DNA of 44,868 nucleotides from NCBI GenBank assembly GCA_041567315.1, contig JBFGCA010000029.1:1-44868 (forward strand), written 5' to 3'. This document shows, one piece after another, positions 14,121 to 22,444 of this stretch (the first letter of the stretch is position 1; each line of letters starts with the position of its first letter). The stretch comes from JBFGCA01 sp041567315 (lineage in GTDB: Bacteria > Acidobacteriota > Thermoanaerobaculia > Multivoradales > JAHEKO01). The notes under the pieces were generated by a model. The model was not told the DNA's origin. It saw nothing but the letters and a program-made list of their open reading frames with translations, and searched no databases. Both the position numbers and the translations under genes were made by a program.

Positions 14121-14963
14121 ATGCCACCCGCCCAAGCCCCCCCTCTTCGCCTCGTTTCGCAGGAGATTCGGAGATGTCTCGAGAGCGCGAGAGACCTGCC
14201 CGAGCGGCTGGAGCAGCCGAACCTGCCAGCGGCCAGGCAGTCGGCCGCCCTCTTTCGCGACTGCTTCCACGCGCTATCCGCCTACGCCGAACTGGAAAGC
14301 GCTATCGGGCGGGTCATCGATAGCCAGGCGCTGTATGCCAGCTTTGACGCCCTACTGACGTTCCGGGCCGGCGAGATCACACGCACCGTTGCCGCCCTGC
14401 TCGAGACCTGGGTCGCGACAAGCCTGGCCGAACTTCCCGGCGCGGGCGGGGCGAAGGTAGAGATGCTGGCCTTTCCATCCGCCCTGCAACGCGAGCTGGA
14501 GGCGAGTCGAGGCGAGGTGGCCGAGCGCCCAGGCGGGACCGGCAGAGGCCCAGCCGATGCCTCCGAGCGCGCGGAGTGGCTGTTGCTTTTCCACCAGGCC
14601 GTCGAGCAGGTCGTCGCCTCCGAGATTGGGGCCGACCAGGCCCGAAACGGGCTTCGCAGTCTGATGGCGCGCCTGGAGCTGAGCCAAGACGATCTTGGTC
14701 GCATGTTCGGAGTCTCGGGGGAGACGATCCGCCGGTGGGAGCGGGGCTTGACCACCATTCCGGTGGAGCGCCGCTCCGAGATCCTCGTTGCAGAGTCTGG
14801 ACTCCGCCGGCTTCAGGACCTCTTTCGCCCCCAGCGGCTGCCGACGACTCTCCGCCGCCCTGCCGAGCTGTTCGACGGCGAGTCGGCCCTGGCGTGGATC
14901 CTCCGCGGGCGCATCGCCGATGTCGTGGAGCGCTACGAGGAGGCGCTCCTGTACCAGGCATGA
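14121..14963 (+). CDS. Xre/MbcA/ParS-type antitoxin with a long N-terminal extension
   Basis: A 280-residue antitoxin. The C-terminal third carries a helix-turn-helix (LMARLELSQDDLGRMFGVSG, then ETIRRWERG, about residues 183-215) and the toxin-binding end LRRPAELFDGESALAWILRG-RIADVVERYEEA typical of Xre/MbcA/ParS antitoxins. The first 150 or so residues are an uncharacterised mostly helical region, making the protein roughly twice the usual length. ATG 14121 is preferred over 14067 because GGAG lies 6 nt upstream and because 14067 would overlap the palindromic operator. The stop overlaps the RES toxin start as ATGA. The domain arrangement suggests it neutralises the RES toxin and represses the operon. 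Confidence 0.85.
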   Translation: MPPAQAPPLRLVSQEIRRCLESARDLPERLEQPNLPAARQSAALFRDCFHALSAYAELESAIGRVIDSQALYASFDALLTFRAGEITRTVAALLETWVATSLAELPGAGGAKVEMLAFPSALQRELEASRGEVAERPGGTGRGPADASERAEWLLLFHQAVEQVVASEIGADQARNGLRSLMARLELSQDDLGRMFGVSGETIRRWERGLTTIPVERRSEILVAESGLRRLQDLFRPQRLPTTLRRPAELFDGESALAWILRGRIADVVERYEEALLYQA

Positions 14964-15514
14964 GAGAAAAGAGGTTCAGCCACGATCACGCGCCGGTGCA
15001 TCGAGTTGTTCGGGCTGGCTGGAGCGACCCTCTCGATGCCTCGTTCAGCCAGAAAGTGGCCGACCGCCGTTGGAACACCCAGGCCTTCCCCGCTCTCTAT
15101 TGCTGCTGCAGCGTGGGGGTCGCCCGTGCGGTGACAATGCACATCTTCCGCTCGGCAGGCATCGAACTGGAGGATCTCCAGCCTGCAGTGCGGCCCCAGA
15201 TCGCCGAGATCGGATGGCACGGCGAGGTGGTCGACCTGGTGACCGAGGAAGGAGTCAGCGTAGCGGGCTTTGCCGCGGACTATCCGCTGGGGGCTGACCG
15301 AACCGCCACGCGCTCGGCGGCCGTGCGCTGGCATGCCTCCGCTGCCGAGGGGGTCTGTGCCCGCAGTGCGTCGCTCGCGCGGCACGGCTACTCCGCCTGG
15401 AGCGGCGACCATCGGCGCTTCGGGGAGCTGGCGATCTACGTCTGGAACGCCGCGGTCCGGCCGGTGCTCCTGCGCCGGCGAAGAGACCTCCGTTGGTTGC
15501 GCGCCGCCGAGTAG
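14960..15514 (+). CDS. RES-domain toxin
   Basis: A 184-residue RES-family toxin; the family degrades or modifies NAD+ when freed from its antitoxin. The RES core begins VHRVVRAGWSDPLDASFS and DRRWNTQAFPALYCCCS, providing the conserved Arg and Tyr. Later segments (IAEIGWHGEVVDLVTEEGVS, GFAADYPLGA, CARSASLARHG) are typical of one RES subgroup. The Glu usually found about 11 residues after the Tyr is not there (Val/Thr in SVGVARAVTMHIF), so activity may differ or the subgroup may use another residue. ATG 14960 overlaps the antitoxin stop, giving translational coupling. Confidence 0.85.
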   Translation: MREKRFSHDHAPVHRVVRAGWSDPLDASFSQKVADRRWNTQAFPALYCCCSVGVARAVTMHIFRSAGIELEDLQPAVRPQIAEIGWHGEVVDLVTEEGVSVAGFAADYPLGADRTATRSAAVRWHASAAEGVCARSASLARHGYSAWSGDHRRFGELAIYVWNAAVRPVLLRRRRDLRWLRAAE

Positions 15515-15531
15515 AGGAGATCGCGGTCTGC

Positions 15532-15537
15532 TAGAGT
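15532..15537 (+). promoter_or_regulatory. Candidate -10 box of the ferredoxin operon
   Basis: TAGAGT in the context CTGCTAGAGT, 31 nt upstream of the ferredoxin start. The same CTGCTAGA context occurs upstream of the anti-sigma kinase (TAGACT, 30237-30242) and the carbamoyltransferase (TAGAGT, 36331-36336), and a related TAGGAT upstream of the small secreted protein at 6845. The repetition supports a shared vegetative promoter type; no good -35 is seen. Confidence 0.4.
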
Positions 15538-15567
15538 CCGGCAACGCCCGACGCGAGGAGCGCCGAC

Positions 15568-15936
15568 ATGGCAGAAGCGTTTCCCTACAGGAAGAGGATC
15601 GAGGTCGACAAGCCGCCGCGGCCGCGCGAGCCCAAGCAGACGGCGGTGATCGACCAGACCGGGTGCACCGGCTGCGAGGCCTGCATCGCGTTCTGTCCGG
15701 TGGACTGCATCGAGATCGTCCCCGGGCCCGAGCATCCGGACTTCATGAAGCTGGTAGAGGTCGATCTGGAGCGCTGCATCGGTTGCCAGCTCTGCGCCCG
15801 CTACTGCCCGTGGGAGACGATCGACATGTGGGGTTACGAGGAGGGGGTCGAGCTGGCGCCGCAGCTCACGGTGCGGTCGATCCTCTACGACTACGACCCC
15901 GAGCAGATGCATGAAGCCGCCGAAGCCCGAGCCTGA
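15568..15936 (+). CDS. 4Fe-4S dicluster ferredoxin-type protein
   Basis: A 122-residue electron carrier. Two 4Fe-4S motifs are visible: CTGCEACIAFCPVDC and CIGCQLCARYCPWE, each CxxCxxCxxxCP. The second cluster motif is followed by an acidic segment (DMWGYEEGVELAP), and the C-terminus (SILYDYDPEQMHEAAEARA) is charged. The N-terminus is Lys/Arg/Pro-rich (RKRIEVDKPPRPREP) and not a signal peptide, so it is cytoplasmic. GGAG lies about 9 nt before the ATG. It overlaps the next small gene by 26 nt, indicating an operon. The redox partner cannot be inferred from the neighbours. Confidence 0.88.
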   Translation: MAEAFPYRKRIEVDKPPRPREPKQTAVIDQTGCTGCEACIAFCPVDCIEIVPGPEHPDFMKLVEVDLERCIGCQLCARYCPWETIDMWGYEEGVELAPQLTVRSILYDYDPEQMHEAAEARA

Positions 15937-16138
15937 GTCCGAGCCGGCGCCGGGGTTCGATCCGGAGCTGGACGCGGCGCTCAAGAAGGTGCTGCGGGTG
16001 ATCTACAAGGAGCACCCGCTGAATCCCAACCAGATCCTGGTGCTGGCGTCGGAGCTGCAGAGGGTGGGGGTGCACCGGCTGGTGGAGGAGCATCTGCGAA
16101 AGTTCCGGTACCGGCAGTCCCCCACCACCCACGGCTGA
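15911..16138 (+). CDS. Small hypothetical protein coupled to the ferredoxin
   Basis: A 75-residue protein: a Pro/Glu-rich start (MKPPKPEPESEPAPGFDPEL) followed by an amphipathic helical region (LDAALKKVLRVIYKEHPLNPNQI, RLVEEHLRKFRYR). No family recognised. The start lies inside the ferredoxin gene, 26 nt before its stop, so it would be translationally coupled. The balanced charge and lack of a stop make it a plausible gene, but coding was not independently tested. Confidence 0.6.
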   Translation: MKPPKPEPESEPAPGFDPELDAALKKVLRVIYKEHPLNPNQILVLASELQRVGVHRLVEEHLRKFRYRQSPTTHG

Positions 16139-16183
16139 CGGATCATCGTGCAACCGGCCGGGCTCTGCCCTGCGGTGGCTCCC

Positions 16184-16207
16184 CCCCGGCCGCCTCTGGG
16201 GCCGGGG
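16184..16207 (+). terminator. Candidate terminator hairpin after the ferredoxin operon
   Basis: CCCCGGCC (16184-16191) pairs with GGCCGGGG (16200-16207) around an eight-nt loop, 46 nt after the small gene's stop. There is no T-run after it, so termination may be Rho-assisted or the hairpin may have another role. Confidence 0.45.
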
Positions 16208-16211
16208 CGTT

Positions 16212-16280
16212 GACCCCGCTTCACTCCCCCGCCCTGGCCAACGCGTTCCGCGGCTGCCAACGCCCCGGCCCGGGCGGCGG
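16212..16280. repeat. 69-bp dispersed intergenic repeat, copy 2
   Basis: Same sequence as 11252-11320 except at two positions, same orientation. It lies in the 280-bp gap between the ferredoxin operon and the helicase gene. In both copies CCCTGCGGTGG occurs nearby, on opposite sides. The remaining gap sequence shows nothing else. Confidence 0.75.
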
Positions 16281-16419
16281 CCTCCCGCCCCTCTCCGAGT
16301 GGCCTGCGCGAAGCTGGGGGGCAGAGGCCTGTGGCGAATCCGTCGCGAGCCGGTTGGGTGAGAGACCGAGGTCCGCCGTAGTAGGACGCGGTCGCGGCGG
16401 TGGTTGGAGGACCGGACCG

Positions 16420-18891
16420 TCAGGTCGTGGTGCGGGCGCCGAGGTCGGCGAAGAAGCGGGCGGTGGCGGCGGCGGGGTCGCCGGCCAGGGCTTCGACGTC
16501 GGCGCCGTCGAGCCAGTGGGTGGGGAGGTGGCGGCGGTAGGGGTGGGTGAGGAAGCGCTCGCCGAGGAGGGCGATGACGCCGGTGTCGCCGTCAGAGCGG
16601 ATGAGGCGGCCGGCGGCCTGGACGACACGGGTCATGCCCGGGACCACGAAGGCGTACTCGAAGCCGCGCTCGAAGCGCTCCTGGTAGTAGCGCTTGAGGA
16701 GCTCGCGCTCGAGGCTGACGGCGGGCAGGCAGGGGCCGACGACGGCGACGGCGCGGAGCATCTCGCCGGGGTAGTCGACGCCCTCGGCGAAGACGCCGCC
16801 GGCGACGGCCAGCAGCAGCACGTTGCCCAGCAGCGAGCCGCGCAGGGTGTCGAGCATCGCCTCGCGCTCACGGTCGCTCGAGGCTCGGCTCTGCACCATG
16901 AGCTGCTTGCCGGGGACCCGCAGCCGGCGGGCCACCCGGTCGAGGAACTGGTAGCTGGGGAAGAGCACCAGGCAGTTGCCGGGGACCTCGGCGGCGAAGG
17001 CGGTCAGGCGCTCGGCGACCAGCGGGTAGGCGGCCTCGCGCTGGCGCCAGCGGGTGGGGACCGAGGGGTCGACCACGATGCGGCGGTTGGCGGCCGGGAA
17101 GGGGCTGGGGAGCGACAGGGTGGCGAAGCGCTCGGGGTCGAAGCCCAGCAGGTCGCGGTAGAAGTCGGTGGGGGAGAGGGTCGCCGACAGCCCGATGGCG
17201 GCGTGGGTGCGGTTGAGCACCCGGCCCAGGAAGGCGCTGGGGTCCTTGCACAGCACCCTGAGGCGCGGCCCCTCGGCGCCCGCCTCGACGCAGCGGCTGA
17301 AGGCCTCGCCCTCCGACCACAGCAGGCCGTTGAGGAAGCGCAGCAGGTCGAAGTAGAGGGCGACGAAGGGGTCTTCGGCGCGAAAGCTCGAGGTCTCGCG
17401 CCGGTACTCGAGGTAGTCCACGAAGAGCGCGTCGAAGGCCGGCCGGAGCGCCCACAGCTCGTCCTCGGGTAGCGGCGCCTCGGCGGCCTCGGCGCCGGGG
17501 CCGGCCTCCTCGAGACGCTCGTCGACCGTGCGCTCGACCAGCCGGGCGAGCGACTCGCAGATGGCGGCGATCCGGGCGTGGATCGGGGCCCCGCCGCGGC
17601 CCAGTGCCGCCCCGGCCGCCCGCGCCTGGGCGGCGGCCAGCGCCGGGCTGTAGTAGCCGCGCCCGCGCTCGACCAGGTTGTGGATCTCGTCGATGATCAG
17701 GAGGGTCGAGTCGAGGTCGCTGTCGGCCCCGAACTCGGAGAGCGCCACGTAGGGGTCGAAGGCGTAGTTGTAGTCGCAGACCACCACCTGCGCCTTGCCG
17801 GTGAGCTCCAGGCTGACCTCGAAGGGGCAGACCTCGACCTGACGGGCGGCCTCGAAGATCGGGTCGGGGAGCAGGGTGCCGGCCTCGTCCAGCAGCCGCG
17901 GCACCAGCCGCGAGCCGTGGAGCTTGGAGTAGTACTCCTTGGCGAAGCGGCAGTACTCCTCGTGGCAGAGCAGCTGGTCGTTGGCGCACATCTTGGCCTT
18001 GGCCCGGAGCTGGAGGCTGCGGAAGGCGCGCTCCGGGTTGAGCAGCTCGAGGACGGTGGTCGCCATCTCCTGCTGGAGGGTCTTGGCGGTCAGGACGAAG
18101 ATCCGGCGGTCGTTCTCGAGCGCGTGGCGGAGCGCCGGCAGCAGCGCCGCCACCGTCTTGCCGATGCCGGTGGGGGCCTCGATCAGCAGGTGCTCGCCCC
18201 GGTCCAGCGCGGCGGTCACCGCCTCGACGATCTCGCCCTGGCCGGAGCGGAGCGACGGATAGGGGAAGTCGAGCCGGGTGGCGGCGGCGCGCCGGTCGGC
18301 GGCGGCCGCCTGCTCGCTCTCGAAGGTCCTGAGCAGGGCGTTGAGCCGCTGGCGGACCGAGCTTTCGAGGTCGGGGAAGGAGAGCTCGACCGGCTCGCGC
18401 TCGACCACCTCGCTACCGATCTCGATCAAGACCAGCTCGGCCCGCACCTCCGACTCGCCGCGCTGCTTGAGCAGCCAGGCGTAGAGCGCCGCCTGCCGCT
18501 GGTAGAGCTGGCGGACCGCCGGCGACAGCGACCCGCCGCGGCGCACCGACTTGATCTCCTCGACCACCAGCGCGCCGTCGGTCTCGCGGCGCAGGCCGTC
18601 GAGCCGGCCGTGGACGGTGACCTCACAGCCGCGATGCGGAAAGGTCGCCGCGACCGCCACCTCGCGCTGGTAGCCGGGGTCGGCGGCCAGGCTGTCCTCC
18701 TGGTAGCGGCTGTGGATCGCCTGCCCCAGCCACAGGCGCTCGTAGCCGCCGCGGTTGGCGAAGCCCAGGCTGCGGAGCAGGGTGGCGTCCAGCAGGTCGC
18801 CGACCGACAGCTCGAGCGCGCCGCGCTCGGGGTCGAAGCGGGGAGGCACGGCGGCCAGTATAAGGACTCGCGCGGCGGCCTCGGCTCCCAC
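16420..18891 (-). CDS. DinG/XPD-type Fe-S helicase fused to an N-terminal PD-(D/E)XK nuclease domain
   Basis: An 823-residue superfamily 2 DNA helicase. The first 230 residues resemble a Cas4/RecB-like nuclease (VTVHGRLDGLRR, then LVVEEIKSVRR, giving the D and ExK motif). The helicase follows: Walker A in IEAPTGIGKTVAALLPAL, four Cys of the Fe-S domain (KAKMCANDQLLCHEEYC, EVCPFEVS), DEIH in LLIIDEIHNLVERGRGYYS, motif III LSATLSPTDFYRDLLG, and motif VI VVQAAGRLIRSDGDTG. A role in DNA repair with 5'-3' unwinding and end processing is likely. GTG 18891 is used; GTG 18849 is an alternative with TATACT just upstream. It diverges from hflK with fewer than 90 bp between. Confidence 0.9.
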   Translation of the reverse strand: MGAEAAARVLILAAVPPRFDPERGALELSVGDLLDATLLRSLGFANRGGYERLWLGQAIHSRYQEDSLAADPGYQREVAVAATFPHRGCEVTVHGRLDGLRRETDGALVVEEIKSVRRGGSLSPAVRQLYQRQAALYAWLLKQRGESEVRAELVLIEIGSEVVEREPVELSFPDLESSVRQRLNALLRTFESEQAAAADRRAAATRLDFPYPSLRSGQGEIVEAVTAALDRGEHLLIEAPTGIGKTVAALLPALRHALENDRRIFVLTAKTLQQEMATTVLELLNPERAFRSLQLRAKAKMCANDQLLCHEEYCRFAKEYYSKLHGSRLVPRLLDEAGTLLPDPIFEAARQVEVCPFEVSLELTGKAQVVVCDYNYAFDPYVALSEFGADSDLDSTLLIIDEIHNLVERGRGYYSPALAAAQARAAGAALGRGGAPIHARIAAICESLARLVERTVDERLEEAGPGAEAAEAPLPEDELWALRPAFDALFVDYLEYRRETSSFRAEDPFVALYFDLLRFLNGLLWSEGEAFSRCVEAGAEGPRLRVLCKDPSAFLGRVLNRTHAAIGLSATLSPTDFYRDLLGFDPERFATLSLPSPFPAANRRIVVDPSVPTRWRQREAAYPLVAERLTAFAAEVPGNCLVLFPSYQFLDRVARRLRVPGKQLMVQSRASSDREREAMLDTLRGSLLGNVLLLAVAGGVFAEGVDYPGEMLRAVAVVGPCLPAVSLERELLKRYYQERFERGFEYAFVVPGMTRVVQAAGRLIRSDGDTGVIALLGERFLTHPYRRHLPTHWLDGADVEALAGDPAAATARFFADLGARTTT

Positions 18892-18935
18892 GCGGTTGCC
18901 AACCCCGGACCGCTGGGGTAGCCTGCAAGTTGCTG

Positions 18936-19949
18936 ATGCCCGCTGACCGCGGCCCCCGCACGCTCCTCAACTACTCCCGCCCGCCCCGCCTTCCCCAGCT
19001 GCCGCTGGCAGGCATCCGGGTGGCGCTGCTGGTGGTGGTGGGGCTGGTGCTGATCTCCTCGGGGGTCTACACCGTCGACCCCGAGGAGGAGGCGGTGGTG
19101 CTGCGCTTCGGGCGCTACGTGCGGACCACCGAGCCCGGGCTCCACTTCAAGATCCCGCTGGGCGTCGAGAGCGTAATCAAGGTGCCGGTCGAGCGGCAGC
19201 TCAAGCAGGAGTTCGGCTTCCGCACCGAGCGGGTGGCGGTGCGCAGCCAGAAGGGCCGCCGCGGTTTCGAAAACGAGTCGCTGATGCTCACCGGCGACCT
19301 CAACACGGTGGTGGTCGAGTGGGTGGTCCAGTACCGCGTCGTCGACTCCAAGAAGTACCTCTTCCGGGTGCGCAACGTCGAGTCCACCTTCCGCGACGTC
19401 ACCGAGGCGGTGATGCGGGCGGTGGTCGGCGACCGCACCGTCAACGAGGTGCTGACCGTCGGCCGCCAGGAGATCGAAGACCTGGTCAAGCAGGATCTGC
19501 AGGTGCTCTGCGACCAGTACGAGACCGGGCTGCGGGTGGAGCAGGTGGTGCTCCAGGACGTCAATCCGCCCGACCCGGTCAAACCCTCCTTCAACCAGGT
19601 AAACCAGGCCGAGCAGGAGCGCGAGCGCCTGGTCAACGAGGCGCAGTCGGAGTACAACAAGGTGATCCCGCGGGCCCGGGGCGAGGCCCTCCAGGCCATC
19701 CAGCAGGCCGAGGGCTACGCGCTCAACCGGGTCAACCGTGCCCAGGGCGACGCCGCGCGCTTCGAGTCGCTGCTGGCCGAGTACACCAAGGCCCCCGAGG
19801 TGACCCGCAAGCGGATCTATCTCGAGACCATGAGCCAGATCCTGCCCAAGGCGGGGCGCAAGGTGGTGCTGGACGGCGACCTCGACGGGGTGCTGCCGCT
19901 GCTCAACCTGGAGGGCGGCGCGGTCGCCCCGCGCTCGGAGGAGCCATGA
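18936..19949 (+). CDS. hflK: HflK, membrane SPFH regulator of FtsH
   Basis: A protein of about 337 residues of the SPFH/band 7 family; with HflC it forms a membrane cage modulating the FtsH protease. It has an N-terminal transmembrane helix (GIRVALLVVVGLVLISSGVY, about residues 27-46), the SPFH entry TVDPEEEAVVLRFGRYVRT and PGLHFKIPLGVESVIKVPVE, and a long Glu/Arg-rich coiled coil (AEQERERLVNEAQSEYNKVI). ATG 18936 is chosen; a TTG at 18930 is in frame. The stop overlaps hflC by ATGA, a translationally coupled pair as in other bacteria. Confidence 0.93.
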   Translation: MPADRGPRTLLNYSRPPRLPQLPLAGIRVALLVVVGLVLISSGVYTVDPEEEAVVLRFGRYVRTTEPGLHFKIPLGVESVIKVPVERQLKQEFGFRTERVAVRSQKGRRGFENESLMLTGDLNTVVVEWVVQYRVVDSKKYLFRVRNVESTFRDVTEAVMRAVVGDRTVNEVLTVGRQEIEDLVKQDLQVLCDQYETGLRVEQVVLQDVNPPDPVKPSFNQVNQAEQERERLVNEAQSEYNKVIPRARGEALQAIQQAEGYALNRVNRAQGDAARFESLLAEYTKAPEVTRKRIYLETMSQILPKAGRKVVLDGDLDGVLPLLNLEGGAVAPRSEEP

Positions 19950-20893
19950 CCCGGGCGGTGATCGCGGCGGTGGCGCTGGTGGTGCTGATGGTGCTCTCCG
20001 GGGCGCTGTTCGTGATCAGCGAGTGGGAGCAGGCCATCATCACCCAGTTCGGCGAGCCGGTCGGCGAGCCGATCACCACGCCGGGTCTCAAGTTCAAGCT
20101 GCCGCTGATCCAGAAGGTGCACCGCTTCGACAAGCGGTTCCTGGAGTGGGCGGGGGACGTCGCCGAGCTGCCCACCAAGGACAAGGTGTTCATCCAGGTC
20201 GACGCCTACGCCCGCTGGCGGATCAGCGACCCGCTGCTGTTCTACCAGCGCAACCCCGGCGGCGAGCGCGGCGCCCAGTCGCGCCTCGACGACATCTTGA
20301 ACAGCGCCACCCGCAGCGCCATCGCCAAGCACGAGCTGCTGGAGGTGATCCGCACCAGCAACCGCACCCCGGTCTCCGACGAGGCCGCCTTCGAGCCGGA
20401 CGAGGGCCAGCTCGACGCCATCGACACCGGGCGCGAGAACATCCGCCGCGAGATCCTGGCCTCGGCCAAGAACCTGACCGCCTCGGTCGACCTGGGGATC
20501 GAGATCCTCGACATCCAGTTCAAGCGCATCAACTACGGCGAGCAGGTGCTGATGGACGTCTACAACCGGATGATCTCCGAGCGGGTGCGGATCTCCGACC
20601 GCTTCCGCTCGCAGGGCCAGGGCCAGCGGGCCGAGATCCTCGGCAACATGGAGCGCGACCTGCAGCAGATCCAGTCCGAGGCCTACCGCGAGGCCGAACA
20701 GATCCGCGGCCGCGCCGACGCCGAGGCGGCCGACATCTACGCCCGCGCCTACAACCAGTCGGCCGAGGCGCGGCGCTTCTACGAGTTCCTCAAGACGATG
20801 GAGACGTTCGCCGCTACCGTGGACCCGGAGACCTGGCTGATCCTCTCCACCGATGGGGAGTTCTACCGCTTCCTCGAATCCAGCGGCAGGTAG
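19946..20893 (+). CDS. hflC: HflC, partner of HflK
   Basis: A 315-residue SPFH protein. It has an N-terminal membrane helix (AVIAAVALVVLMVLSGALFVI) followed by SEWEQAIITQFGEPVGEPIT, PGLKFKLPLIQKVHRFDKRF and ISDPLLFYQRNPGGE. The Ala/Glu/Arg-rich coiled coil includes GQRAEILGNMERDLQQIQSE, and the C-terminus is TWLILSTDGEFYRFLESSGR. The pairing with hflK and length fit HflC. The last 41 bp overlap the next gene's start at 20853, implying continued operon translation. Confidence 0.93.
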   Translation: MTRAVIAAVALVVLMVLSGALFVISEWEQAIITQFGEPVGEPITTPGLKFKLPLIQKVHRFDKRFLEWAGDVAELPTKDKVFIQVDAYARWRISDPLLFYQRNPGGERGAQSRLDDILNSATRSAIAKHELLEVIRTSNRTPVSDEAAFEPDEGQLDAIDTGRENIRREILASAKNLTASVDLGIEILDIQFKRINYGEQVLMDVYNRMISERVRISDRFRSQGQGQRAEILGNMERDLQQIQSEAYREAEQIRGRADAEAADIYARAYNQSAEARRFYEFLKTMETFAATVDPETWLILSTDGEFYRFLESSGR

Positions 20894-22358
20894 GCGCGCC
20901 TCCAGACCGCGGCCCCGGCGGGCTCGCGGACTCGGCCTGGCGGCCGCCGCCGGCCTGCTGCTCGCCGCCGTCGCCCCTGCTGCCGGCAGCCTCGCCTCGG
21001 CGCTGGCCGAGCCGGTGCGGGCGGCGCTTGCGGTCTCCACCTCGCTGGGCGTCCACGTGGTCGACGTCGCCACCGGCGAGGAGGTCTATGCCTTCGAGCC
21101 CGACCGGCTGCGCATCCCGGCCTCCAACGTCAAGCTGGCGACCACCGCCGCCGCCCTCGACGTCCTCGGTCCGGGTCACTTCCTGGAGACCGAGGTGCTG
21201 CTCCGCGGCGCGCGCCGCGGCGGGGTGCTCGCGGGCGACATGGCGGTGGTGGGCGGCGGCGACCCGGCGATCTCCGGACGGCGCTACGAGGGCGACTCGC
21301 TGGCCGTCTTCCGCTCGTGGGCGGCCCAGCTCAAGGCGCGGGGCGTCGAGCGGGTGGCGGGCGACGTCTACCTGGTGCACGGCCGCTTCGAGCCGCCGCA
21401 GGTCCACCCCGACTGGCCGCGCGACCAGCTCAGCCGCTGGTACGAGGCGCCGGTCGAGGCCCTCTCCTTCAGCGACAACTGCGTCCTGGTGCGGGTCTCG
21501 CCGGGCCGCAGCGTGGGCGAGCCCGCGCGGGTCGAGCTGGTCCCCGAGCTGCCCCTCTTTACCGTCCGCAACCGGGCCCAGACCACCGGCTCGGCGCGCC
21601 AGCACTGGGTGGCGGTCGAGCGCCTCGACGGCAGCGCCGCCCTCGAGGTGCGCGGCAAGGTGCTGCGCTGGGGGCCGCCGGTCGAGACCTGGGTGGCGGT
21701 CTCCGACCCGGTGGAGTACTTCGGGGCGGCGCTGCTCCAGGCCTTTGCCGAGGAGGGGGTGACGGTCGGCGGTCGCGCCCGGCCCACCCCCGGCCTGCCT
21801 GCAGGCCCCTGGGAGCGGCTCGCCGTCCACCGCAGCGACCTGCTGTCGGTGGCCGAGGTCATCAACAAGCGCAGCCAGAACTTCTTCGCCGAGAGCCTGC
21901 TCAAGGCGATGGGCGCCGAGGTCTGCGGCGAGGGGAGCTGGCAGGCCGGGCTCGAGGTGGTGGCCGGCTTCCTCGAGCGGATCGGCATCCCGCCGGGCTC
22001 CTACGAGCTGGCCGACGGCTCGGGGATGAGCCGCTCGAGCCGCCTCACCCCGCGCCAGCTCACGACGCTGCTGCGGCACATGTTCTTCCACCCGCGGGGT
22101 CAGGAGTACCTGCTCACCCTGCCCTACAGCGGCGAGCGCGACCTCAAGTGGGAAGACCGCCTGGCCGACCCCCCCTACGCCCGCAACGTCTTCGCCAAGA
22201 CCGGCTCGCTGGCCGGCGTCTCGACGCTGTCCGGCTACGCCAAGGCCCGCTCCGGCCGCATCTACGCCTTCTCGATCCTCTGCAATTCCACCACCGCCAA
22301 CTGGCGCGCCCAGCGCGCCCAGGACCGCATCCTCCGCACCCTGATCGACCACGGGTAG
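20853..22358 (+). CDS. dacB: PBP4-type D-alanyl-D-alanine carboxypeptidase/endopeptidase
   Basis: A 501-residue class C (S13) penicillin-binding protein that trims or cleaves peptidoglycan cross-links in the periplasm. The three active-site motifs are present: SxxK as Ser91-N-V-K (RIPASNVKLATTAAALD), SxN as SQN (INKRSQNFFAESLLKA), and KTG (NVFAKTGSLAGVSTLSGYA). The signal segment is LGLAAAAGLLLAAVAPAAGS, about residues 27-46, after an Arg-rich n-region. ATG 20853 overlaps hflC by 41 bp; no other good start lies before the signal segment, so the overlap is probably real. Confidence 0.9.
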   Translation: MGSSTASSNPAAGRRASRPRPRRARGLGLAAAAGLLLAAVAPAAGSLASALAEPVRAALAVSTSLGVHVVDVATGEEVYAFEPDRLRIPASNVKLATTAAALDVLGPGHFLETEVLLRGARRGGVLAGDMAVVGGGDPAISGRRYEGDSLAVFRSWAAQLKARGVERVAGDVYLVHGRFEPPQVHPDWPRDQLSRWYEAPVEALSFSDNCVLVRVSPGRSVGEPARVELVPELPLFTVRNRAQTTGSARQHWVAVERLDGSAALEVRGKVLRWGPPVETWVAVSDPVEYFGAALLQAFAEEGVTVGGRARPTPGLPAGPWERLAVHRSDLLSVAEVINKRSQNFFAESLLKAMGAEVCGEGSWQAGLEVVAGFLERIGIPPGSYELADGSGMSRSSRLTPRQLTTLLRHMFFHPRGQEYLLTLPYSGERDLKWEDRLADPPYARNVFAKTGSLAGVSTLSGYAKARSGRIYAFSILCNSTTANWRAQRAQDRILRTLIDHG

Positions 22359-22444
22359 CGCCCGGCTCGTGGGATACTCGGGGCGAGCCGCCCACGGTCA
22401 CCGCACCGTTCCCTCCTCTGGCGGCCACGCCGCGTTCCGCCGAC

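Noticed and set aside
11732..14323. 863-residue open frame on the plus strand
   Set aside because: Antisense to the LuxE/LuxC pair, low-complexity Gly/Gln/Arg composition, no recognisable domain.
16221..16628. Minus-strand frames across dispersed repeat copies 1 and 2 giving similar peptides (AERVGQGGG, NVLARAGE)
   Set aside because: The similarity follows from the DNA repeat itself; frames are short, lack starts and differ in copy 3.
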